From the NCBI GenBank assembly GCA_903934275.1, contig CAIZNF010000544.1:1-8458 (forward strand): DNA of 8,458 bases, read 5' to 3'. Positions 1 through 5,486 of this stretch are shown here, piece by piece (the first letter of the stretch is position 1; every line of letters starts with the position of its first letter). Origin of the DNA: an uncultured Nitrosomonadales bacterium. GTDB taxonomy: Bacteria; Pseudomonadota; Gammaproteobacteria; Burkholderiales; Gallionellaceae. The notes below the pieces were generated by a model. It worked only from the letters and a program-made list of their open reading frames with translations. It had not been told where the DNA came from and searched no databases. The position numbers and the translations under genes are program-made.

Positions 1-1
1 A

Positions 2-595
2 ATCCTCCCTGCCACAGCGAAGATAATTAAACCGAAGAAGTGCAGGTACTGCGACAAGGAGTTCTTCCCAGCGCGCCCGATGCAGATCGCCTGCTCCCCG
101 CTGTGCGCTGTCGGGCTGGCGCGGGAGAAGAGCGACAAGGCGGCACGACTGGCAGCGGCAAAGGAGCGCCGGGAGACAAAAGCCGCCATTCAACTGATCA
201 AGCCCCGCTCGCAGTGGCTCAAGGAAGCGCAAGCGGCATTCAACCGCTACATACGTATTCGTGATGTCGGAGGCAAATGCATTTGCTGCGACAAACCGCT
301 CCCGCTTGACGCTGTCGGCGGCGCTTATGACTGCGGTCATTACCGGAGCGTGGGGAGCGCCCCTCATTTGCGTTTTGACGAGCGCAATGCCCACGGACAG
401 CTAAAGCAGTGCAATCGATGGGGGAGTGGGCGCGCGGTCGACTACAGATTGGGGCTTATCCGAAAAATCGGACTGGAAGAAGTTGAATCACTAGAAGCCG
501 ACCAGACGACGAAAAAATGGACGGTCGATGAATTGAAGGCGTTGATCGCGCACTACAAAGCAAAGATTAAGGGAAAGAAGGAGTCGGCGCTGTGA
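2..595 (+). CDS. ninG: NinG (Rap-like) recombination protein, 5' partial
   Basis: Homologue of lambda NinG/Rap, a structure-specific endonuclease that acts on branched recombination intermediates during phage recombination. The frame is open to the left edge, so the true start lies outside the window. The first visible part has a cysteine pair (CRYC, nt 41-52) followed by an ACSPLC cysteine pair (nt 89-106). A lysine/arginine/glutamate-rich linker and a KPRSQWLKEAQ segment follow; the latter matches the family's KPRSYWIKQAQ region. Next come a CICC pair and the family signature GHYRSVGSAPHLRFDERNAH (about nt 332-391), then a single-cysteine QCNRW segment and a WTVDELKAL tail typical of NinG. 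One cysteine of the usual CxxC before the SG motif appears to be replaced (QLKQCN instead of QCxxCN, from memory of lambda NinG). The stop codon overlaps the next gene's GTG start by 4 nt (GTGA). Confidence 0.9.
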   Translation: MLPATAKIIKPKKCRYCDKEFFPARPMQIACSPLCAVGLAREKSDKAARLAAAKERRETKAAIQLIKPRSQWLKEAQAAFNRYIRIRDVGGKCICCDKPLPLDAVGGAYDCGHYRSVGSAPHLRFDERNAHGQLKQCNRWGSGRAVDYRLGLIRKIGLEEVESLEADQTTKKWTVDELKALIAHYKAKIKGKKESAL

Positions 596-813
596 GAGGT
601 TTCAGGACACCAGACGCTACGCCTGATGAAAATAAATGCCCGGTTTGCGGACGTCCGCGAAACAAATATGACCTGTCCCACGGGGCTTGTGCGGAAAAGC
701 GGGCGGGTATGGATCAAAAAACAGAGAAGACTCGCATCGCAGTGGGCAAGAGATCGCAGGACAGTTATACCAGCCGATCTTTGTCTTATTTGACAAATAG
801 ATACGGGGATTAA
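592..813 (+). CDS. Small cysteine-containing phage protein, unknown function
   Basis: A 73-residue protein starting at GTG 592. The GTG sits in a GTGA overlap with the ninG stop and has a clear Shine-Dalgarno AAGGAG (578-583) 8 nt upstream, so the start is well supported. The N-terminal third carries CPVCGRPRNKYDLSHGAC (residues about 16-33). The CxxC pair plus the later His and Cys could bind one zinc ion. The C-terminal half is basic and polar, with no recognisable domain, signal peptide or membrane segment. Position and coupling to ninG suggest a nin-region accessory protein. The function is unknown, and zinc binding is inferred only from residue spacing. Confidence 0.7.
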   Translation: MRGFRTPDATPDENKCPVCGRPRNKYDLSHGACAEKRAGMDQKTEKTRIAVGKRSQDSYTSRSLSYLTNRYGD

Positions 814-823
814 CGGGGGATTC

Positions 824-1042
824 ATGGACGAAGTTGATGTTGGGAACTATGTGGCAGAACAAATGCTGGCCGCTAGTTTGGCGGAAGTAGCGCGCCGGGC
901 GAAGAAGGATGCCCAGCCTTTTACCGGCAAATGCCTGTACTGCGGCGATCCGGTGGCTGATTTTGTGCGGTTCTGTTCGGGCGAGTGCTCCGACGATTAC
1001 ACCTGGTTGGCAGAGTCGAGAAAGCGCCGGGGGCTGGGGTGA
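824..1042 (+). CDS. Small zinc-ribbon-like phage protein, unknown function
   Basis: A 72-residue protein. An acidic, probably helical N-terminus (MDEVDVGNYVAEQMLAASL) is followed by a four-cysteine module, CLYCGDPV then FCSGEC (residues about 37-55), and an aromatic/charged tail (DDYTWLAESRKRR). The two-knuckle arrangement CxxC-x11-CxxxC, followed by DDY, resembles small phage and prophage zinc-finger proteins annotated as DksA/TraR-type or Zn-ribbon proteins. The DksA-specific DxxA coiled-coil motif is not evident, so no such role is claimed. The ATG at 824 follows a GGGGGA stretch (815-820) at short spacing. The gene begins 10 nt after the previous stop. Its TGA is shared with a GTG that opens a tiny hydrophobic frame. 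Confidence 0.7.
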   Translation: MDEVDVGNYVAEQMLAASLAEVARRAKKDAQPFTGKCLYCGDPVADFVRFCSGECSDDYTWLAESRKRRGLG

Positions 1043-1107
1043 GTTGGCTCGGCTATTTGGCCCTTGGCATGGCCCTCTGTTTTGCAGTGATGTTGTTTAT
1101 CGACTGA
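1039..1107 (+). CDS. Candidate 22-residue membrane microprotein
   Basis: A frame opening with GTG at 1039, overlapping the previous gene's TGA by 4 nt (GTGA, the same coupling as between ninG and its neighbour). It ends with TGA at 1105-1107, 13 nt before the next ATG. The product begins MSWLGYLALG and ends VMLFID. It is almost entirely hydrophobic with one terminal Asp, so it would form one transmembrane helix. It fills an otherwise empty 78-nt gap in a tightly packed operon. There is no good Shine-Dalgarno, only a G-rich run, so expression would depend on coupling. Phages often encode tiny membrane proteins in such positions, but no specific family is recognised, and a chance frame remains possible. 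Confidence 0.4.
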   Translation: MSWLGYLALGMALCFAVMLFID

Positions 1108-1120
1108 TAGGGGATCGGCG

Positions 1121-1651
1121 ATGGTTATTTACACTGAAATCGACATAACGCCCGGCGTTAATTATTTCCATTGCGAGAATCATCGATCAACGCTTTCAGT
1201 TGCGTCATGCGCCGCGCAGTTTAAGCGGCACAAGGGCGGATGCTCGAAATGTACAGGATGCGAACTCGGCGCCCTGCACGCGGGCGAGAAGATCGTTCCT
1301 CGGCCGTCAAAGTCATTGTGCTGCCGCTGTGGCGAGCTGGTACAGCGCTTGATTGCCTCCAAGGGTATCTGCGTGTCTTGCCAGAACCGCGAATACGAAG
1401 TGCTGCATGGACGGAACGGCAAAGGGGCGCCGCCAAAGCCAAGCGATGTGTTCTGGGGAGGGGTGACGCTGACTAAGGTCGTTGTGCTCCATCCTGTCAC
1501 GCTATTCGCGGTAGGCCAGGCGCGCACGCAATCTGCCGCAGCAACGTGGGTGGAAGCCCTCGTCCGCGCATCAAGAGGTAGTGAAGCGCCCGCACGGTTT
1601 GTTCGTGGAGTGCTGCGCCGGCCTGGTTATCAGTTGTCCCTATCTCTGTAA
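1121..1651 (+). CDS. Cysteine-rich phage protein of unknown function
   Basis: A 176-residue protein with ten cysteines in its first half: C18, C30, a CxxCxxC group at 41-47 followed by GALHAGE, a CCRC at 67-70 and a CVSCQNRE at 84-90. The GRNGKGAPP segment (97-105) leads into a cysteine-free C-terminal half (VVLHPVTLF..., ending LRRPGYQLSLSL). The layout suggests two zinc-binding modules followed by a compact C-terminal domain. I recall similar CVSCxNRExExxxGRNxKG proteins from proteobacterial prophages, always annotated as hypothetical. The ATG at 1121 is preceded by GGGGA (1110-1114) at about 6 nt spacing. It could be a nucleic-acid-binding regulator, including a late-gene regulator in the place where lambda-type phages carry Q, but no sequence feature shows this. 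Confidence 0.75.
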   Translation: MVIYTEIDITPGVNYFHCENHRSTLSVASCAAQFKRHKGGCSKCTGCELGALHAGEKIVPRPSKSLCCRCGELVQRLIASKGICVSCQNREYEVLHGRNGKGAPPKPSDVFWGGVTLTKVVVLHPVTLFAVGQARTQSAAATWVEALVRASRGSEAPARFVRGVLRRPGYQLSLSL

Positions 1652-1659
1652 AGGATTCT

Positions 1660-2037
1660 ATGTCTCGACGGATACCTATAAATACTCTGGTCTGGAGCCT
1701 GACGGACCATGTTTGCCGTCGACCTGTCGAAGATGGAGGGTTTTGCGGGGGGCGAATTGTTTCCAAGGCGCTAGAGGATGGCAAACCGTTCTCTCGCTGT
1801 ACGCGCTGCGGGATTGAGTCTGCCGGGGGGCACAGAACGCTCTGCGTGTGCGGAGAGACTATCCGCAACGGGAAGATGATGGGCAGCAACGCGGGGATTC
1901 GGTGCGTGAAGAACGACGAACGCACGCAGGAATTCCCCGATGAGATTGTCGTGCGCTATGCCCCGCCTGAGCGTCGCGATCCCGCGCAGAAAAAAGCAAT
2001 CGAGATTGCCGAAGATGATTTGTTTGGCGAGTCGTGA
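1660..2037 (+). CDS. Zinc-ribbon-like phage protein, unknown function
   Basis: A 125-residue protein with seven cysteines: C19, C29, a CTRCG knuckle (47-51), a CVCG pair (62-65) and C82 in the segment GIRCVKN. It then has a PDEIVVRY segment and an acidic C-terminus (EIAEDDLFGES). The CxxC, CxC and later CV-N pattern resembles small prophage proteins that I recall only as hypothetical. The start at ATG 1660 is supported by TAAAGGA immediately upstream (1649-1655). The TAA stop of the previous gene lies in the same stretch, so the two genes are closely coupled. It is the last of four cysteine-rich small genes in a row. No catalytic motif or membrane segment is visible. Confidence 0.7.
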   Translation: MSRRIPINTLVWSLTDHVCRRPVEDGGFCGGRIVSKALEDGKPFSRCTRCGIESAGGHRTLCVCGETIRNGKMMGSNAGIRCVKNDERTQEFPDEIVVRYAPPERRDPAQKKAIEIAEDDLFGES

Positions 2038-2390
2038 AACGACAATGGACGTAGGCAACTTCCGAAAGGAGGCGATCCGCAGGAGGCGGTTTATCCCCGT
2101 CGATGCCGTGAGGCAGACTGTTCCCGTAGCTGGAGCTGTAGCACCAAGACGAATGCGGGCTACCGATGGCATCTCGCGTTTGCAGCGCGAATTTCGACCC
2201 AGCAGCGGTATGGGTATGCCGGTAGGCGCCGCCAGCCCTCATTCTTGTTGGTGCATAACCGGCAATCTTTCAGGTCGTGACAGAACAATAGGAAGGGTCG
2301 GGGCGCAGGATGATCACCTGAACAGCCCAATCTGCCCTCTGCGCTTCGCCCCGACATCTTCCAACCGAGGGCGCGCAGAAAGGCAGAGTA
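2038..2390. other. 353-nt gap without a convincing gene
   Basis: The segment between the zinc-ribbon-like gene and the Rha gene has one long open + frame (through 2411), but its predicted protein is Arg/Pro-rich, uses rare AGG, AGA, CGA and ATA codons, and shows no domain. The only clear structure is the hairpin at 2291-2362. No convincing sigma70 promoter was found, although one would be expected if the downstream genes have their own transcript. Confidence 0.5.
2291..2362 (+). promoter_or_regulatory. Strong imperfect hairpin upstream of the Rha gene
   Basis: GTCGGGGCG (2297-2305) pairs perfectly with CGCCCCGAC (2347-2355). GGAAG (2291-2295) pairs with CTTCC (2358-2362) outside it. Inside, CAG (2306-2308) pairs with CTG (2339-2341); in an alternative register, GCGCAG (2303-2308) pairs with CTGCGC (2339-2344). 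No T-run follows, so it is not a typical intrinsic terminator. It ends 28 nt before the Rha ATG and could be an operator, an RNA leader element or a processing site. Which one is not shown by the sequence. Confidence 0.5.
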
Positions 2391-3212
2391 ATGAACAAGC
2401 TAATCCCTGGTAGCAATGGCGTCGCCACGATGACCAGCCTTGAAATCGTTGACTTCATCAACGAAGACCGCAAAGCGAAAGCAGAAGCCGCTGGGGCAAA
2501 GTTTCCGTCAAAAGGGTTTGCCAAGCTAGAGCATTCAGATTTTTTGAAAAAAGTCCCTGAAGTTCTTGGAAAAGATCACGGAAATTTTTCCTCGATCTAT
2601 CAGGATGCATACGGACGCAGCCAGCCGAGCTATACCTTCCCCAAGCGTGAAGCCTGTCTGATGGCGATGAGCTACAGCTACGAGATTCAGGCAAAAGTTT
2701 TTGATCGCATGACTTATCTCGAGTTTCAGGTTGCTGGCCTTCCGGCGGCGCTGATTGAAGGAATTTCCGACAGCGTGATGATGCGTATTGGCGGCATGGT
2801 CAAGGCTATCGTCCACAAAGAATTTGGCTACACGTCGGTCGACTTAAAAGATTCTGCGCAACAGGCGGTTAATGACGCGGTTTCTATCGTTGTCCCGCAG
2901 GCCGTGAATGCAACGCTGGCGCTTCGGGAAATGGGGGTGCGTCGGGGCATTACCGCAGGGCAGGTTGTCGAGCGTTACCGGATGACAAAAATCAGAAACG
3001 GCGACAAAGTTTTAAGTCGCTGGCTTTGTGAGTTGGGCTGTCAAATGCCGGGGCGCGCTGAAATGGGGCGCAGCACTGCCAAGATGTTCGACCCAGACAA
3101 GGTTGAGGCTCAGTTCAAGTACAGCGGACTCTCCTTGCGTTACGAGCAATACGTCAAAGAGCGCAAGGGGCAGCTTTCGCTGTTCAAGGTCGTTGGCAAG
3201 AGTGGCGACTGA
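2391..3212 (+). CDS. rha: Rha-family phage regulatory protein
   Basis: A 273-residue protein. Residues about 10-112 match the Rha (pRha) pattern: NGVATMTSLEIVDFIN at the start, a KLEHSDFLKKVPEVL helix, then FSSIYQDAYGRSQPSYTFPKREACLMAMSYS and AKVFDRMTYLE. This corresponds to the family's (S/T)SLEIA...H..V...I...F....Y.D..GR..P.y.L.K.e....v.gYs signature. Rha-type modules occur in phage antirepressors and in phage proteins reported to interfere with growth in some hosts. The C-terminal 90 residues (GITAGQVVERYRMTK...LSRWLCELG) look like a small helix-turn-helix-type or antirepressor-like module. ATG 2391 is preferred because NGVATM lies before the conserved core; ATG 2430 is an alternative. 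A modest GAAAGG lies upstream. The stop overlaps the next ATG by 1 nt (TGATG). Confidence 0.8.
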   Translation: MNKLIPGSNGVATMTSLEIVDFINEDRKAKAEAAGAKFPSKGFAKLEHSDFLKKVPEVLGKDHGNFSSIYQDAYGRSQPSYTFPKREACLMAMSYSYEIQAKVFDRMTYLEFQVAGLPAALIEGISDSVMMRIGGMVKAIVHKEFGYTSVDLKDSAQQAVNDAVSIVVPQAVNATLALREMGVRRGITAGQVVERYRMTKIRNGDKVLSRWLCELGCQMPGRAEMGRSTAKMFDPDKVEAQFKYSGLSLRYEQYVKERKGQLSLFKVVGKSGD

Positions 3213-3445
3213 TGACCTGCGAACAAACCATCCCCTACATGCCCGACGAGCCCGACCTGATCGAAGCCGACGGCGTGCAGGGCTTCGTGCAGACCATGAT
3301 CTGCCTTGAGCGCGTCTCCTGCCTTCGCTTGGCCTACGAGATGGTCAAGCAAAAACAGAGCGGCGTTTCGGCGCTTGTGGTGCTCGACTACCTCCTTGCC
3401 GCAGCCGAGGGCAAGTTGGCCGAAAACGCGGGGGTGTTGCAGTAA
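3212..3445 (+). CDS. Small hypothetical phage protein
   Basis: A 77-residue protein of unknown function. It begins at the ATG overlapping the Rha stop (TGATG) and ends at a TAA overlapping the next ATG (TAATG), so it is embedded in a translationally coupled series. The N-terminus is acidic and proline-containing (MPDEPDLIEADG). The rest is predicted helical (FVQTMICLERVSCLRLAYEM, then a VSALVVLDYLLAAAEGKL helix). The hydrophobic stretch is interrupted by charged residues and looks like a packed helix rather than a membrane segment. No known domain is recognised. The tight coupling on both sides and ordinary codon use support a real gene. Confidence 0.7.
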   Translation: MTCEQTIPYMPDEPDLIEADGVQGFVQTMICLERVSCLRLAYEMVKQKQSGVSALVVLDYLLAAAEGKLAENAGVLQ

Positions 3446-3960
3446 TGCCAATCATGCAAATTGAAATTCTCCAAGTTGAGGCGTTGATTCCTTACGCCCG
3501 CAACAGCAGAACGCACTCAGACGAGCAGGTAGCGCAGATCGCCGCCAGTGTCCGCGAATTCGGATTCACTAATCCCGTTTTGATTGACGACCAAGAAGGC
3601 ATCATCGCCGGTCACGGTCGCGTTCTGGCCGCTCGGAAGCTTCAGATGACCGAGGTGCCTTGCCTTCGATTGTCGCATCTGTCTGAAGCGCAGAAAAGAG
3701 CGTACATCATCGCCGACAACAAACTGGCGCTGAATGCCGGGTGGGATGAGGAATTGCTGCAACTCGAATTGAACGATTTGCATCTCGAAGAATTTGATAT
3801 GGCGCTTCTTGGCATTAGCGCGCAGGAACTGTCTCTTGCGATGGGCTTAGAGGACGATCTGTCCGCGCCAGAATCTAGCGCCAAAGAAATAGACCCTGAC
3901 GATTATCAAATGGGCCATACCTGCCCTAAATGCGGATTCGAGTTCGATGCAAAAACCTGA
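3445..3960 (+). CDS. ParB-like (ParB/Srx fold) protein paired with a DNA methyltransferase
   Basis: A 171-residue protein. Residues 5-95 form a ParB N-terminal-like domain: an IPYARNSRTHSDEQVAQIAA opening, NPVLID (43-48), and the ParB box GIIAGHGRVLAARKL (52-66), followed by VPCLRL and AYIIADNKLALNAGWD. This fold (COG1475) occurs in plasmid and chromosome partition ParB, and in phage proteins where it is fused or adjacent to DNA methylases. The C-terminus ends in DPDDYQMGH then CPKCGFEFD, a CxxC zinc-knuckle-like tail also found in phage ParB-methylase proteins, from memory. There is no HTH or partition partner, so a role in DNA modification or phage DNA processing is more likely than partition. 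ATG 3454 is an alternative start. The 3' end overlaps the methyltransferase gene by 14 nt. Confidence 0.8.
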   Translation: MPIMQIEILQVEALIPYARNSRTHSDEQVAQIAASVREFGFTNPVLIDDQEGIIAGHGRVLAARKLQMTEVPCLRLSHLSEAQKRAYIIADNKLALNAGWDEELLQLELNDLHLEEFDMALLGISAQELSLAMGLEDDLSAPESSAKEIDPDDYQMGHTCPKCGFEFDAKT

Positions 3961-5008
3961 CTGTGCCTGGAACCTTTCAGACCTTGCCAATGTTCCGAAA
4001 AACGGCATCAAGGTCATGAGTACGTTTGCATGCGGTGGCGGCTCTAGCATGGGCTACAAGCGCGCAGGCTGTGAAGTCATTGCAGCCAACGACATCGACC
4101 CAGAAATGGCATGGCACTACAAGTTAAACATCAATCCGAAGCACTACTTTCTGTGTCCTATTGGCGACTTGCTGACTTCCGATCTTCCGCCAGAACTGTT
4201 CGAGCTCGACATTCTTGACGGCTCGCCGCCTTGCTCGACGTTCAGCATGGCAGGAAGCCGCGAGAAAGCATGGGGCAAGGAGAAGCATTTCCGCGAAGGG
4301 CAAGCCAAGCAGGTATTGAGCGACCTGTTCTTCGACTATCTGGACTTGGTAGGCAGGTTACGCCCCAAGGTAGCCATTGCCGAGAACGTGAAGGGAATGA
4401 TCCTAGGCAATGCCAAGGGCTACACCAAGATGGTGATGGCGCGATTCAAAGAACTTGGCTACAAGCCGCAACTGTTCCTGCTGAATGCTGCCGATTGCGG
4501 CGTCCCACAACGACGTGAGCGGGTGTTCTTCTGTGCCGTGCGGAATGATATTGATGTTCCGCCATTGAAGTTGGCTCCGACGCATCGATGGATCAGCGCC
4601 GGTGAGGCAACGAATGATGTTCAGGAAATTACAGAATCAGAGCGGTTGGAAACAGCGCCAACAGGCACAGACCATCGTTTTTACAATGAAACAAAGCCGG
4701 GTGACACATACGGCGTGGCCTGTATGCGCCTGCATGGCAAGGCGTCGTTTTTTAATCATGTTCGGCTGCACAAAGACCGGCCAGCGCCAACATTTGCAGC
4801 GCAAACTGACAAATACAACCATTGGTCAGAAATGCGCTCGCTGACATATCGCGAGGCCAAACGTATCGGAAGTTTCCCCGACGACTACCACGCCAAGACA
4901 GACAGAATCGGCAAGTACATGATTGGCATGAGCGTACCGCCAAAGATGACCGAGCAAGTCGCAAGGGCAGTATGTGAACAATGGCTAGGGGTGAAATATG
5001 GCAGCTAA
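3947..5008 (+). CDS. Solitary DNA (cytosine-5) methyltransferase
   Basis: A 353-residue C5-cytosine methyltransferase, which transfers a methyl group from S-adenosylmethionine to cytosine in a specific DNA sequence. Motifs in order: motif I STFACGGGSSMGYKRAG (25-41, SAM binding), motif IV GSPPCSTFS with the catalytic Cys96, motif VI AENV (145-148), motif VIII QRRERVFF (188-195), a target-recognition region of roughly 100 residues (about 200-295), motif IX RSLTYREAKRIGSFPDDY (297-314) and motif X IGMSVPP (326-332). Motif X has Met where Asn is usual (GNSVPP), and motif I has FACGGG. All catalytic residues are present, so it should be active. No restriction gene is adjacent, which fits a phage methylase that protects against host restriction. 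It overlaps ParB-like by 14 nt and the small terminase gene by 11 nt. Confidence 0.92.
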   Translation: MQKPDCAWNLSDLANVPKNGIKVMSTFACGGGSSMGYKRAGCEVIAANDIDPEMAWHYKLNINPKHYFLCPIGDLLTSDLPPELFELDILDGSPPCSTFSMAGSREKAWGKEKHFREGQAKQVLSDLFFDYLDLVGRLRPKVAIAENVKGMILGNAKGYTKMVMARFKELGYKPQLFLLNAADCGVPQRRERVFFCAVRNDIDVPPLKLAPTHRWISAGEATNDVQEITESERLETAPTGTDHRFYNETKPGDTYGVACMRLHGKASFFNHVRLHKDRPAPTFAAQTDKYNHWSEMRSLTYREAKRIGSFPDDYHAKTDRIGKYMIGMSVPPKMTEQVARAVCEQWLGVKYGS

Positions 5009-5486
5009 ACCTCTGTCATCCGCTATCGTTGAGCTAGTCATGATTGACTGGCGCATGGGACGGATGAGCCAGCGCCAGATCGCCGACAAGCACGGAGTCA
5101 GCAATGGAAAAGTGGCGCAGCTTACCAAAGGAGTAGCGCAGGACTCAGCAGCTATCGTGAGCGCCGGAATTGAGTATCGGCAAGCCTTGCAGACGCAAGA
5201 TGAGCGCATGGTGAGCGCGGTAGAGAAGGAAGTTGATAAGGTTTCAGGGTGGGTAAACTGGATTCACACCGCGCTGATGAGCAACGCGCAGCAGGCCATG
5301 AAAGACAAATGTTCAGATCAAGATGACTATTTAAAGCGCGGAAATACTCTGGCGAAAGCGAAGGAAAGTATTGTTGGCAAGCAGCCGGATACGGTAATCA
5401 ACAACACCAATGCGCTGCAAGCGGTGATTCAGTACACACCAGAGCAATTGCGCCAGATAAATCAGGATTTGGAAGATGCATGCTGA
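4998..5486 (+). CDS. terS: Terminase small subunit (putative)
   Basis: A 162-residue protein directly upstream of and overlapping the large terminase gene. Residues about 18-45 (DWRMGRMSQRQIADKHGVSN then GKVAQLTKG) form a helix-turn-helix of the kind that terminase small subunits use to bind the packaging site. The middle is helical and charged (QALQTQDERMVSAVEKEVDKV), consistent with an oligomerisation region. The C-terminus (QYTPEQLRQINQDLEDA) is the part expected to contact the large subunit. The role is recognition of phage DNA and recruitment of the large subunit for cutting and packaging. The start at ATG 4998 has AGGGG (4987-4991) upstream at suitable spacing. Assignment rests on the HTH, size and position, since small subunits diverge strongly. 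Confidence 0.78.
   Translation: MAAKPLSSAIVELVMIDWRMGRMSQRQIADKHGVSNGKVAQLTKGVAQDSAAIVSAGIEYRQALQTQDERMVSAVEKEVDKVSGWVNWIHTALMSNAQQAMKDKCSDQDDYLKRGNTLAKAKESIVGKQPDTVINNTNALQAVIQYTPEQLRQINQDLEDAC

Noticed and set aside
1940..2413. 157-codon open frame overlapping the zinc-ribbon-like gene and the Rha gene start
   Set aside because: It is Arg/Pro-rich with many rare codons, no domain and no good start signal. It runs through the hairpin and overlaps real genes at both ends. A shorter version from ATG 2045 is not better supported.
3445..3960. Plasmid or chromosome partition ParB
   Set aside because: Only the N-terminal ParB/Srx-like domain is present. There is no HTH or dimerisation domain, no ParA gene and no parS-like repeats, and the methyltransferase neighbour points to a modification role.
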